The notes below the pieces were generated by a model, which was given only the letters and a program-made list of their open reading frames with translations, searched no databases and was not told where the DNA came from. Positions 46,911 through 58,589 of a DNA stretch of 64,000 nucleotides are shown piece by piece (position 1 is the first letter of the stretch; the number at the start of each line of letters is the position of its first letter). The position numbers and the translations under genes were made by a program. Origin of the DNA: Excoecaria cochinchinensis (taxonomy: Eukaryota > Streptophyta > Magnoliopsida > Malpighiales > Euphorbiaceae); the NCBI GenBank assembly GCA_947683425.1, contig CANTUQ010000004.1:35107001-35171000 (forward strand), in the 5' to 3' direction.

Positions 46911-47897
46911 TGTAAGGACCCAATTTGTACCGTAATGGTTTTGAGCATGGTTTGGTATTTTTTTTAGAGTCTTGTGTGTATTATTGTTGGCCTTAGGACT
47001 TAATTGCATGATAGTTTTTAAATTATGTGGCTTGATTGAGCCTTGAGAAGAAAACAAGGACTAGAAGAGTGAATTGCCAAAAATCACCATAGATTAGTGA
47101 CAAGTGGAGGAGAGAGAAGGAGGAGATAAGAATTGGCTTTTGACCAAAAGAAAGAGAACGTGAGAGAGAGAGCAAGAAAGAGTAGATTTGCCTTCTCCTC
47201 CTCTCCAGTTTTCCTTTTCCGTCTAGCCCTCTCTTCTTCTCCTCCTTGCTCATCCTCTTTCCTTAATTACTGTAATTCTTGGTGGGTGCTGGCAATTTAA
47301 GGGTTATTCAGTAAGTGGTTGGTCACTTCTTATTCTTCTTCTTTATTTCTTCTTCCCCTGTTTTCTTTGCTAGCTGTGAGTTTAGGTTTTGAGCAAGTGG
47401 TGTGATTTGGTTTGTTTGTTCAGAAATTCAAACTATAGAGCTTAAAGGGAAGAAGAAAGCACGTGGAAGTGCGGCTATTTGATCTTTGAGGAGCATTTGA
47501 GATAAGGCTTGGGATTTATGTGTATTTGTGTAAAATTTTCTTTTGAACCATTGATGTGAATTTCTGGAAAATTTGATAAATTGAGCATGTTTTATGCATG
47601 ATTGAGTTGGGTTTTGACAAGTTTGAAAGGAATTTGGAAGTGAGTGTGTGTATGAAAAGTTGGAGTGAATTTGTGGAAATTGTTACTTGGTGGGTTGAAG
47701 TTTGATATTGTATATTATTTAGTCTTGCCTAATTAGCCACTTTTAATTAGTGTAAAACTTTGATTGTATGATTAGAAACATGTTTGAGTGCATTGTGATG
47801 GTTGGATTGAGGTGTATGTTTGATTGCTTGAGTTTTGGAGAAGTTTGGTGTGAGATAAGCTGTTGAGCTTGGTATCAGAGTGTGAAGCATGACAATA

Positions 47898-48156
47898 TCA
47901 TGAGCGCGATAGAGTGTGCAGAACCGAGCTCCAGTTGAGTTGCCCTCTATCACGAGTGTGACCTTGGTTGAGAGCACGACCGAGAACCAGGTAGTCGAGC
48001 GTTTCTGGGGTGGATCCCATCGTGAGAGCGACAGGAGCCTACCCACCCTCTGTCGCGAGCATGACAGAGGCTTGCCAGCTCTTTCCTGCTAGCGCGGCTG
48101 TCCGTCATAAGGTCATCTTTGTATGCTATCTGTCTCTGTCACGAGCGCGACCCTTC
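47898..48156. repeat. Array of CACGAGCGCGAC inverted motifs in E3 5' LTR
   Basis: At least six copies of TCRCGAGCGYGAC or its variants are spaced 25-60 bp apart. One forms CTCTGTC-N8-GACAGAG, a 7-bp stem (48050-48071). The array occupies the same LTR position as the palindromes in EB. Confidence 0.75.
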
Positions 48157-48731
48157 CCTGTTCTTCAAATGTTTATTATTTATTGCACTTTGAATGGTTT
48201 CTCACTTGTAATTCATGCATGTTTCAATGTGTGAATTATAATATGTTGTATTGGGTGATCAATAATTGAGTAAATAATTGAGTTAATAATTTTAGCCTGC
48301 AATAGTCACATAGTGGATAGATAGGCATGCCTATAGAGTTCTGTTGCTGCAGCCTATGCATTTCTTGGACCCGGATCAGGTCCCTATGCATTTAGATCCT
48401 CGAAATCCCTATTTTATTTGATCTTGTTTAAGATCCCTATGCGTTATTGTCTGAAAAGAGAAGAGAATATTTATTTGTACCTACGGGTACCTATGCGTTT
48501 ACTCGTTATCCACCACTCTGAGTTTGCAGGCGTAGTTATGTGTTTGAACATGATATGAGTTAATGTGACTTGTTATAATGATATGCATGCAACATATAAT
48601 GTGAAATTATTATTTTGATGAATTCTATTTATGGTTCAGCTTTTGATACTTTCACAGTATGTATGTACATGTGTATATGATATTGCATTTGACGTCCACT
48701 GTGAGTGGTCATTCATGTATTGTTTTCCCCA

Positions 48732-48770
48732 CTAAGACTTTTGGATTAGTACGGGTGTTTCATTCGTGCA
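48732..48770 (+). other. Conserved LTR stem-loop in E3
   Basis: CTAA..TTAG arms then ACGGGTGTTTCATTCGTG match the arrangement in EB and in the left reverse LTR. Confidence 0.55.
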
Positions 48771-49186
48771 GGTGTGGAAGCAGTAACAGTTTTTGGGAGG
48801 ATCGGTCTGCAGTAGCCAAGGCCAACACAATAGGATGGGCTTTTGTTAGAGGATTAGGCTTTTGTATTTTGTAATCTTTTGATGTAAAGTTTTTGGTATT
48901 GTAAATAGTTTTGTATCATGTAATGTTGTAATTTGTAATTGTCTATGAATTGTACTATAATACCGTTTGTAATGAACATATTTTGGATATGAATGAATGA
49001 GATTTTGACCATGCGAAACAAATTTTATTGTACCCCAATTTTGTAATTGTTTATGAATGTATGTCCAGTTATGCATGAGTTATGTATACTTTGCTTCTGT
49101 GTCTAGCAACCCTTGCCTATCCGGGCACTCACTTCTCTCTCAAGTTGAGTTTCCCTACGTACAGATAAGGGGTATTACAATTTTAT

Positions 49187-49202
49187 TGGTATCAGAGCAT
49201 AG
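49187..49202 (+). other. E3 primer-binding site (Met-tRNA type)
   Basis: TGGTATCAGAGCATAG follows the LTR end by seven bases and is the standard initiator-Met-type site. Confidence 0.88.
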
Positions 49203-49289
49203 ATTTAGGCATTTCTAGGCGACTGTAGAATAGAGATACATTTAGAATTGTGTTGGCCTGATGCGGATGACCTTATGTTTTCTATTTAG

Positions 49290-50340
49290 ATGGAGTCAGC
49301 ACGTGGATCTCTTGAGCGGTCAGCTGAGAGTGCAAATCCCCAAGAGCAAGATCTGTCAGTCTCTGGTCCTGCTCATCCAGCAAGGGTACAACCTAATGCT
49401 CCAGCCATGCCTTTTGAGGCTATGCTTAAGATTTTGCAAGACATGGCTAGAGTTTTGGAGAGGGTAACGGTGCCAAGAGCTCCGATTGAGAGTATGAGGA
49501 AGTTTGGTGTTGAGGATTTTTATGGGATGAGTTTGGGTCAATCTGATAAGGCAAAGTTGAGGATTGAGAAAGTGAGAAGGGTATTAGAAGAGATCCGATG
49601 TTCCCCAAAAAGGAAAGTGGAGTGTGTTGTGTCGCTTTTGCAAGGTTTCACCTACGATTGGTGGAAATTGGTTCTCAAGCACCCACAGATACCTGACCCA
49701 GTGACATAGGAGTTTTTCATGAGAGACACAATAAGTATGTGACCAAGGCGTATAAAGAGGCTAGATGGACTCAGTTCTTAAATCTCAAGCAGAGGGCCTT
49801 GTTTGTAGCAAACTATGAGAAAGAGTTTAACCGGCTTAACAAGTATGCGCCACCGAGTGTTCTCACAGAAGATTTTCGCTGTCAACATTTTGAGGCAGGT
49901 TTGAATGAGTCCCTGAAGGCTATGTTGATCTCTTTGATGTCCTCTCAAGCCATTAGTTATTACCAGATTGTGCAAGCTGCGATACCAGTGGAACGCTAAG
50001 ATATTATTTTTAGAGAAAGGGCTTAAAGGAGGAATCCCTCTCGTGTAGGCTCATCATCGAGGAAGAGGTCAAGGAATTCCCAAGTGAATTCTCCATATGA
50101 GTCTACTAATAGCCCCGCCACAAGAGAAAGGAGGCAAGGATCTTCTCAGGGGTTTGGCACTGGTAAAGGTGCTTTAGGTGGCAGAGGCAATATTGTGCCA
50201 GAATGTTTACATTGTAATAAGCGCCATGGGGTGAGTGTCATTGGTTAACGGGAGGCTACTTTAGGTGTGGCAGCACAGATCATTTCTTGGTCAATTGCCC
50301 AAGGTTGTATGAGAACACCCAAGAGCAGTAGGAGGCCAGC
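49290..50340 (+). pseudogene. gag: E3 gag
   Basis: Begins MESARGSLERSAES at 49290. The capsid region has GVEDFYGMS, LLQGFTYDWWKLV (49640-49680), then after a frameshift WTQFLNLKQRALFVANYEKEF and HFEAGLNESLKAML (49740-49960). The Cys/His-rich end near 50200-50310 keeps CLHCNKRHG and FRCGSTDHFLVNCP. The frame changes at least twice and a TAG ends the gag near 50329, where CAG repeats suggest a glutamine codon was hit. Confidence 0.82.
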
Positions 50341-50433
50341 TGTGCGGGATCAAATGTCCCTCAAGCTAGTCGTGGTAGAGGAAGGGGATGAGGTCGTGGT
50401 GGACGGCCTAGAGATGGAGCTTCTTCTAAGATA

Positions 50434-50688
50434 GTGGATCTTCCTCTAGTGGCACTAGCTAGGGCTTATGCGATGAGGGCTCGGGATGAGCAAGATGCTC
50501 TTAAGGTGATTGCTGGTATGTTTCTACTCTTTGACACTGAATTGCATGCTCTAATAGACCCTAGTTCCACACACTCATATTTATGCTCTGAAAAGTTGTG
50601 TGCTAATTTGCCTATTACTGATCAGTTAGATTATGAGATATGTGTAACCAGTCCTTTAGCGCATAGTGTCAATGTGAGTAGTGTATAA
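50434..50688 (+). pseudogene. E3 aspartic protease
   Basis: The segment has ALIDPSSTHSYLCSEKL. Chromovirus proteases normally have D-P/S-G-S/A-T-H at this place, so the glycine of the active-site triad has become serine and the enzyme would be dead. The second half continues in another frame (HEFDLILGMDLLYKYQAVVD, 50750-50810). Confidence 0.78.
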
Positions 50689-50947
50689 GAAATATCCTTT
50701 AGTGGTCCAAGGAAAAGAGTTTCCAGTTGATTTGATTAGTTTACCTTTCCATGAGTTTGACCTGATTCTGGGTATGGACTTGTTGTATAAGTACCAGGCT
50801 GTGGTTGACTGTCATAGGAAGACGGTAGTGCTTAAAGATTGCGATTAGTCTTTTGTTGTTGTGCGAGGTTTGGGTTCTGGTCCTTTAAGTAATATGATTT
50901 CAGTTATGCAAGCTAAGCGATTCATGAGAAAGGGATGTAAGGATTAG

Positions 50948-51881
50948 TTGGCTTTGGTTTTGTATTCCAGACATGGTCAAGTAAAGATTCAGGATATTTC
51001 GGTAGTTAGGGAGTTTGTGGATGTATTCCCTGAAGAATTACCTGGTTTACCACCAGAGAGAGAGATGGAGCTATCCATAGAGATTCTGCCGGGTACTACT
51101 CCTATTTCTAAAGCTCCTTTTCGAATGGCTCCTGTAGAATTGAAAGAGTTAAAAACTCAACTACATGAGCTATTGGATAAAGGCTTTATTTGGCCCACCA
51201 TTTCTCCATGGGGTGCTCCGGTATTGTTTGTTAAGAAGAAGGACAGTACTTTGAGAATGTTCATTGACTATCAGCAGATTAACAAGGTTACAGTGAAGAA
51301 TAAGTATCCGTTGCCTAAAATAGAAGATTTGTTCGATCAGTTAAGAGGAGTTTTAAGTCTTTTCTAAGATAGATTTGAGGTCTGGTTACTATGAACTATA
51401 GGTGAAGGATTTGGATGTTGCTAAGACTGCTTTTAGGACGAGATATGGCCACTATGAGTTTTTAGTAATGCCGTTTGGATTGACGAATGTGCCAATGGCT
51501 GTTATGGATTTGATGAATAGGGTGTTTAGGCCATATCTAGACCGATTTATGCTTGTGTTTATCAACGACATTTTGGTATATTCGAAGGACGAAAGTGAGC
51601 ATGAAGAGCATTTGCGTGTTGTGCTTCAAGTTATGAGGGATCACCAGTTATTTGCAAAGATTAGCAAGTGTAACTTTTGGCTTAAGGAGGTGTCTTTCCT
51701 AGGACATATTGTTTCCTCGAAAGGTATCCGAGTGAACTCGTCTAAGGTTGAGGCGATAGTGAATTGGGAGCCACCTCGGAATATGCTGGAAGTGAGAAGC
51801 TTTTTGGGGTTAGTTGGTTATTATAGACGGTTTGTTAAAGGATTTTCGGTTATTGCTTTGCCTTTGACTAAGTTGCTTTGA
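50948..51881 (+). pseudogene. E3 reverse transcriptase
   Basis: Blocks in order: FVDVFPEELPGLPPEREME, PISKAPFRMAPVELKELK, LLDKGFIWPTISPWGAPV, FVKKKDSTLRMFIDYQQIN, NKYPLPKIEDLFDQL, then (frame change near 51360 and TAG at 51399) KTAFRTRYGHYEFLVMPFGL, then the active site FINDILVYSKD. The catalytic pair normally D-D is N-D, so polymerase activity is lost even apart from the frame breaks. SFLGLVGYYRRFVKGFS marks the end of the RT and the connection domain. Confidence 0.88.
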
Positions 51882-51894
51882 AAAGGAATTAAGT

Positions 51895-52366
51895 TTGAAT
51901 GGACGGATAAGTGCCAATCGAAATTTTGACCAGTTGAAGAGAATGTTAGTAGAGGCTCTTGTGCTTACTCAAGCCATTTCGAGTAAGGAGTATACCATGT
52001 ACAGTGATGCTTTAGGTATTGGTCTTGGTTGTGTTTTGATGCAGGATGGTAAGGTAATAGTGTATGCGTCTAGGCAATTGAAGTCTCATGAGCGGAACTA
52101 CCCTATGCATGATTTGGAATTGGTTGCAATTGTGTTTGCCCTTAAGATATGGTGACATTATCTATATAGGGAGACCTATAGGATCTTCATCGATCACAAG
52201 AGTTTGAAGTATCTCCTTTCTCAGAAAGAACTTAATTTAAGATAGCGACGATGGTTGGAATTATTTAAGGATTATGATTGTATAGTAGACTACCATCCGA
52301 GCAAGGTGAATGTACTTGCTGATGCTTTGAGCAGGAAGTCGATTTCGGCTCTAGCATTGCAGCGTG
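51895..52366 (+). pseudogene. E3 RNase H
   Basis: SDALGIGLGCVLMQDGKVIVYASRQLKSHE is the gypsy RNase H core; NYPMHDLELVAIVFALKIW and FIDHKSLKYLL follow. The tether end DYHPSKVNVLADALSRKS closes the domain. Internal stops include TGA near 52153 and TAG near 52243. Confidence 0.85.
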
Positions 52367-52599
52367 GTAAATGGACAATTGATTCTGATGGAGCTCTGAT
52401 CGCGCAATTGAAAGCTAGGCCTAGTCTGAAGCAGTTGATTGTTGATGCTCAGATGACTGACCCTAAGTTGTAAAGAGCTTTGGAAGTAGTTAAGAATGGA
52501 GGTCAAACTAATTATTCTATGAGTGATGGGGTGCTTTATTATAGAAATCATTTGTTTGTGCCTAATGATAGTGAGGTGAAGAAAAAGCTTTTGCAGGAG

Positions 52600-53356
52600 G
52601 CGAACACTAGGTTTTTTTTATGCATCTGAGAAATAACAAGATGTACCGAGATGTGAAACAGTTTTATTGGTGGCCAGGGATGAAGAAAGATGTTGTGGAT
52701 TTTTTTTCTAAGTGCCTAACCTATCAGCAGGTAAAGACTGAGCACCAAGTTCCGTCAGGGTTGGTCAATCCTTTGCCTATTCCTCAGTGGAAGTGGGACA
52801 ATGTTACTATAGACTTTGTATTGGGTTTACCTATGACACAAAGGAAGCACGATTCCGTATGGGTAATAGTGAATCGACTTACCAAGTCGGCTCATTTCTT
52901 GTCGGTTCGACTGGATTACCCTATAGATCAGGTAGCGGAGTTGTATATGAATGAAGTGGTTCGGCTACATGGAGTTCCCGTGTCGATTGTGTCAGATAGG
53001 GATCCCAGGTTTACATCGAAGTTTTGGAAAGAGTTGCAATCTACATTGGGTATTCGACTGAACTTTAGCACGACTTTTCATCCTCAGACCGATGGTTTGT
53101 CAGAAAGGGTTAGATTTTGGAGGATATGTTTCGGGGTTGTGTATTGGACTTTTCTGGGAGTTGGGATAGATATGTGTCTTTGATGGAGTTCGCGTATAAT
53201 AATAGTTATCAAATGAGTATTGGTATGGCTCCACATGAGGCTCTCTACGGTAGGAAGTGTAGAACCCTAGTTTGTTGGATAGAATTGAGTGAGCATTCTT
53301 TTATGGGTCTAGAGTTGGTTAAAGATACAGAAGAAAAGATCAGGTTGGTATTGTAG
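52600..53356 (+). pseudogene. E3 integrase
   Basis: The zinc-binding region is degenerate: MYRDVKQFYWWPGMKKDV and CLTYQQVK, where the second cysteine of the HHCC finger is tyrosine. The core keeps TIDFVLGLP (first Asp), VSDRDPRFTSKFW (second Asp) and a shifted TDGLSERV (Glu). After a frameshift near 53117 the GKY-type end reads FAYNNSYQMSIGMAPHEALYGRKC. Confidence 0.86.
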
Positions 53357-53398
53357 AATTTAAAGGCAGCAAGAGACCGACAAAGATCCTATGCCAAT

Positions 53399-53875
53399 TT
53401 GAAGCGAAAATATATTGAATATGAGGTCGAGGATAAGATTTTCCTAAAAGTATCGCCTTGGAGGAAGATTCTTCATTTTGGTAAAAAGGGAAAGTTGAGC
53501 CCAAGGTTTATCGAGCAGTATGAAGTATTAAAACGGGTTGGTCCAGTTGCTTACCGGTTGGCTTTGCCATTGGATTTAGCCAAGCTGCATGATGTGTTTC
53601 ATGTATCGATGCTTCGCAGATACCGGTCAGACGAGTCTCATGTATTATCTGTTTAGGAAGTGCAAGTTCAGCTAGATTTTTCGTATGATGAGGAGCCTAA
53701 GGCTATCTTGGCTCAGGAAGTAAGATAGGATCGGAACAAACAGATTCCCTTAGTGAAAGTATTGTGGCAACATCATGGGGTCGAAGAGGCAACTTGGAAA
53801 CATAAAGAGATTATGAGAGCTCAGTATCCTCAGTTATTTGGCTCAGGTGAGAATTTTGAGGATAAAATTCCTTGA
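53399..53875 (+). pseudogene. E3 integrase C-terminus and chromodomain-like segment
   Basis: FLKVSPWRKILHFGKKGKLSPRFI and YRLALPLDLAKLHDVFHVSMLRRY are the usual integrase C-terminal block. After a TAG at 53654 the same frame gives VKVLWQHHGVEEATWKHKE and YPQLFG, the group II chromodomain pattern of plant chromoviruses that is thought to steer integration to heterochromatin. It ends at TGA 53873. Confidence 0.8.
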
Positions 53876-53888
53876 AGGAGGGGAGAGT
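53873..53888 (+). other. E3 polypurine tract
   Basis: TGAAGGAGGGGAGAGT lies directly before the 3' LTR and overlaps the pol stop codon. Confidence 0.8.
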
Positions 53889-54820
53889 TATAAGGACCCA
53901 ATTTGTACCCTAGTGGTTTTGAGCATGGTTTGGTATTTTTTTATTTATAGAGTCTTGTGTGTATTATTGTTGGCCTTAGGACTTAATTGCATAATAGTTT
54001 TTAAATTATGTGTCTTGATTGAGTCTTGAGAAGAAAAAAATGATTAGAAGAGTGAATTGCCAAAAATCACCATAGATTAGTGACAAGTGGAGGAGAGAGA
54101 AGGAAGAGATAAGAATTGGATTTTGACCAAAAGAAAGAGAACGTGAGAGAGAGAGCAAGAAAGAGTAGATTTGCCTTCTCCTCCTCTTCCATTTTCCTTT
54201 TCCATCCAGCCCTTTCTTCTTCTCCTCCTTGCTCATCTTCTTTCCTCAATTGCTGTAATTCTTGGTGGGTGTTGGCAATTCAAGCGTTATTCAGTAAGTG
54301 GTTAGTCTCTTCTTCTTCTTCTTCTTTTCTTCTTCCCCTATTTTCCTTGCTAGCTGTGAGTTTGGGTTTTGAGCAAATGGTGTGATTTGGTTTGTTTGTT
54401 TAGAAATTCCAGCTAGAGAACCTAAAGGAAAGGAGAAAGTAGGCGAAAGTGCTGGTATTTGATCTTTGAGGAGCATTGGAGATAAGGTTTGGGATTTACA
54501 TGTATTTGTGTAAAATTTTCGTTTGAACCATTAATGTGAATTTCCAAAAAATTTGAGAAATTGAGCATGTTTTATGCATGATTGAGTTGGGTTTTGACAA
54601 GTTTGAAAGGAATTTGGAAGTGAGTGTGTGTATGAAAAGTTGAAGTGAATTTGTGGAATTTATTGTTTCTTGGTAGGTTGAAGTTTGATTTTGTATATTG
54701 TTTAGTTTTGCCTAATTAGTCGCTTTTAATTAGTGTAAAACTTTGATTGTATGATTAGAAACATGTTTGAGTGCATTGTGATGGTTGGATTGAAGTCTAT
54801 GTTTGTTTGTTTGAGTTTTC
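53889..54820 (+). repeat. E3 3' LTR, truncated
   Basis: Starts TATAAGGACCC (the expected TG is now TA) and aligns with 46911-47840. Similarity stops at about 54820-54834, so more than half of the LTR is missing in the window. Confidence 0.85.
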
Positions 54821-56427
54821 GTATAGCGTGAGATGAATTTCTTTAATTTGGCCAATGAATTTCTCACTTTTCTTATTATAGTTATAATCTTCTTTTTAAT
54901 TCTATATATTAATTCTATTAATATTTAATAACTAAATTCACTAACTTGTACTCCTTAATAAGATATTATACTCTCATTCTTATTATAATTTAATTTACAT
55001 TATATGACATCTTATTACTATTCTTATTGCCCTATTATATTCATTAACTTCTAACTAACAACTTTATAATTGTGGTTATTCTTTCAATATCAATTAATTA
55101 CAAGTCATTGTTTTATTTTTCTTCCCCTGATGCACGTACCGTCACCAATTTGCCATTACTACCATTTCATGAAATTTTTCTATTAATTTAATAACACACT
55201 ATTATGGCTTTCTCATTTTCTCACTATTATCATTAACATTTTTATTGTCTTTAACCATTATCAGAATCATTAAATATTTCTAAATCAATTTCTCACTACA
55301 TTGTTATTCTAATTACATTCTAATTCTTTCTATAACACCAATAAGGTCAATATACAATTTAATCCCTTAAATTTCATTAATTTACGGTTTTGACATCTAT
55401 TTTCTCTTTAATTACAATCGTGCCATTATTTAACTATTTTTCACATTTAATTCATTATAAGACGTGCAAAAATTACCGTTTAGTCCTTAGACCTCAATTT
55501 AAGCATAACTGCACTTTTAATCTCTGTTTTATCACTTCTCATTTTCTTTGTGATTTACTTACTTACCTTTCCACATTTGCTCCTTTCCGTCTTAACATTT
55601 ACATATTTACCATTTACCCTTCTACTTTCAAACTTTTGCAATTTAATCCCTTTTCACTCCATTTTCATTTAGCAATTATTATTTATTTATTTTAGTTCAA
55701 CTACTTTATTTTGCCCCTAATACCAATCCGGTAGAAATCTCTGAACCGGATACACGGAACGTGGACCCCACAGGCCCACTACGGTAAACAATATACAGTG
55801 AATGCAGTAACAGTGACAATAATAGTAACAATATCAGTACAATAAATCATCAATGACCTCGCGGTAAGGGTGTCCCTATGGCTAGCTACTTATATTCTGT
55901 ACTACATTTAACTACCAGACTACTAAGGGCAATTAAAATGTCCATAACTTTCATCAATCCATCATATACGTAACCATAAACATTACACAATGGCATTATG
56001 TAACCATGCATAAGTTCGGTCACCTTTATGCCATACATATATTCACATTTCTTTTCTTCATTTTTCAATTCCCTTTTACTCATTTCTTTATTTTAACCTC
56101 AGTTATGCCATTTCCTTACTTAAACATTTTATATGTCATTATTTCCATACCATACATAATCTTACACATTTATTTCCATGTTCATGCATATACAGTTTTA
56201 TTTACATTTACACTTGTTGTCTCTCTCTATTCGTTTCACTTTACCAATTATTTTACTTTATACTTAGATTGATAAATTACCTATAATTCTTTCATAATTT
56301 CATTTATGTACATTCGACCCTTATATTTATATATCAACTTTATTTCATTTTCCATTAATTTATCTCCGTATCATCAATTATTTATTTATAAACCCCAGTA
56401 CACTATTTATTCATTTTAGATAATCAT
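54821..56427 (-). mobile_element. Reverse gypsy-type LTR fragment
   Basis: AT-rich DNA. On the minus strand near 55925-55860 it reads TAGTAGTCTGGTAGTTAAATG and later CCATAGGGACACC, paralleling 1550-1490 of the first LTR fragment. It lies between the broken E3 LTR and E2 and its own ends are not identifiable. There is no coding sequence. Confidence 0.55.
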
Positions 56428-56883
56428 TGATAACACAGCAAATATCATCTTCCTTTAGGCCCATGGAGTAGGCCCAAACATTGGCAAGGCCTAAGGTCCA
56501 CAAGGCGAAGCAAACAGGCACGAGCCCCAAGGAGGACCGATTGGACGACGTGACATCCCATCCCATCAGCCGCCCGACATAAGGCAGTACTCACCTCAAC
56601 CTCCTGCTCGCTGTCACTTCGCCAGATACCTACTCTGACAGCCAGAGATCACTCCCCTAGGCACTCAAGTGCCCCTCAACATCTCTTATAAATAGCCCAG
56701 CCAGCGATGGCCTCAGGTATTGAACCTTAAGCACTCTCTCTCTAAGCTTTCTCTCTCTAAAATTACTGACTTAAGCTTCGGAGTGCTTACGCCCGGTCCG
56801 ACCGGGCATTCTTCCTTTCAGGTTGCTCTCACTCGATCGGCTGTTCCTTCCCTCTCCAGATAGAGACAATTCAGGCTTTATCA
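56428..56883 (+). repeat. E2 5' LTR
   Basis: TGATAACACAGC to TTTATCA, 456 bp. It shares with E1 the start, the ends, the TATA box and the ACGCC(C/T)GGTCCGACCGGGC block. Confidence 0.9.
56687..56694 (+). promoter_or_regulatory. E2 LTR TATA box
   Basis: TATAAATA at the same LTR position as in E1. Confidence 0.75.
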
Positions 56884-56904
56884 TTTGGTGCTTTTGTTGA
56901 GAGG
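56884..56904 (+). other. E2 primer-binding site
   Basis: TTTGGTGCTTTTGTTGAGAG directly follows the LTR and overlaps the leader just before the gag ATG at 56906. Confidence 0.7.
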
Positions 56905-56905
56905 C

Positions 56906-58506
56906 ATGGCGAACTCCAGATCGAACGAGAATACGACCCCTATGAATTCTGACCGCAACGACTATAGCTACGATAGGTCAGGTACCTCACGACCCATTAG
57001 GTCTCCTGCAGGAATCAATCTCCTCCCTGCCTTCGATGGCACAGTGGCAGGACAGCCTGAGAATACCCCTGTTACCTTCAGGGATGTACGCACCATCCTC
57101 GCTGATTTCTCTAAAAATGTCGCTCAGGCGTTGAAGAAAGGTAAGGTGCTGGAAACTTCTGAAAGAGTTCATGGGGATTGCCCCACGGGCGAAGACTTCA
57201 GGAGAAAGAAAGCCCAAGGGATTGTCATTGGTGAGTCAAGAGCCCAAGAAAACCGCAAGGGCACTGTCAGGACCCCAGACAGGCATGATAAGGGCAAGTA
57301 GACGCTTCCCGCGTGCTTGAGCTCCCCTTTTCACAGCAGGTCAGGCACCCAGACTGTGGCAGATGATATATCCTATATGTGCACCCCGAGCCGTAATCGC
57401 TCAAGGAAGCACAAAAGCGAGTCCTCCGCCACGGTTCTGAGCAAAGGGGATCAGTTGCTCAAACAAGGGCTCGAGCGGCTCGGCGTCCTTGTCCCCAAAA
57501 AAAGGGAGCTTCGAGGAGAACACATGCGGTAATACCGCATCCCCATTTTGCAGGGAAATTACTGACTCCGAACTGCCCCCGAGGTGGAGAGACGTTGTCA
57601 TGGACAGGTACACAGGAAAAATAGATCCCGCCACCCATCTGGCAGAATACTTGACCAAAGTACATGTCTACACCTCTGACGAGAAAGTGGCTTGCAGGGT
57701 TTTTCCCACCACCCTCGGCGGAGATGTCCTGACATGGTTCCATGACCTGCCTGAGGGGTCAATCACCTCTTTTAGACAATTAAGAGAGCTGTTCATTACG
57801 AGGTTCGTCATGCAAACGCGCGCGCTGAGGACAGTAAATGACCTCTGCAACCTGTATTAGAGATCCGATAAAAGTCTGCGAGACAACATCGATAGGTTCC
57901 AATCCACCATGTCGGAGGTGAAGAACGTTAGCATTGAAATGGCGACCACTGCCTTGGCCGGGGGCATTACTGACCGTCCTTTCTTCGAGTCCTTAACAAC
58001 GAGACCCCCAACTAGCTTTGCTGACCTCATGGAGAGAGCCCGGCAGTACATTCGGCTCGACGACGCCATAAGGTCTAATAAGGGAAGGAGGACACGCAGC
58101 ACGGAAAGGTCGCAGCATTCAGGCGACCTCCCCTCCAACAGGGCCTCCAGATCCAATCGGAGCGTAAGAAGTCTAGAACAAGGATCCGGATCTCGAAGCT
58201 CGAGGAAGAGGAGGGGATCAGAGACAGAGCGGCGCAGGCGCTCGGAGGACCGGAGCGAAAGGCCATACACTCCCCTTAATGCCACTCCATCCGCGGTGTT
58301 GATGTAGATAAAAGAAAAGCAAGAACCGATCAATTGGTCGAGGCAACTGTCTGAAAGCAGCCGGCCCAGAAGAGACCGTAGCAAATTTTGTGAGTTCCAC
58401 AGAGATTTTGGCCACCTCATCGACGAATGCACTACCCTGAAAAAGGAAATCGAGAAGCTCATACGTCGAGGATCCCTTAGAAAATTCGTAGGCATGGCCA
58501 GAGGGG
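56906..58506 (+). pseudogene. gag: E2 gag
   Basis: Start MANSRSNEN. The N-terminal block is NTPVTFRDVRTILADFSKNV; a TAG at 57299 and a frame change near 57490 follow. The capsid-like domain has WRDVVMDRYTGKIDPATHLAEY, CRVFPTTLGGDVLTWFHDL and FRQLRELFITRF (57580-57820). A TAG at 57858 sits where E1 encodes glutamine, and a TAG at 58305 where E1 has tryptophan (TGG). The knuckle is CEFHRDFGHLIDEC near 58390-58430, a C-x2-H-x4-H-x4-C variant shared with E1. Confidence 0.86.
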
Positions 58507-58589
58507 ATAACACCTATAGACGGCCAAAGCAACGAAGGGATGATTCCGACCCGGATGAAGGCGAGCGGGATCGGAGAGACTCGGATCCG

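Larger units (their letters stand above)
46911..49179 (+). repeat. E3 5' LTR
   Basis: TGTAAGGACCC to GGTATTACA, 2,269 bp. It includes purine/pyrimidine-rich zones (47100-47260), a GCGAC palindromic array (47898-48156), the GGATAGATAGGCATGCC block (48315) and the CACTAAG stem-loop (48731). Confidence 0.9.
46911..54820 (+). mobile_element. E3: chromovirus (Tekay-like) gypsy element, decayed
   Basis: 5' LTR 46911-49179, primer site, gag, protease, RT, RNase H, integrase, chromodomain, polypurine tract and a truncated 3' LTR from 53889. Domain order with integrase after RNase H defines Ty3/gypsy, and the C-terminal chromodomain-like segment defines chromoviruses. At least six frame changes and many stops are present. 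LTR starts differ at about 4-5% by eye. The 5 bp before it are GTTAT; the matching right duplication is not in view because the 3' LTR is broken near 54820. Confidence 0.9.
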
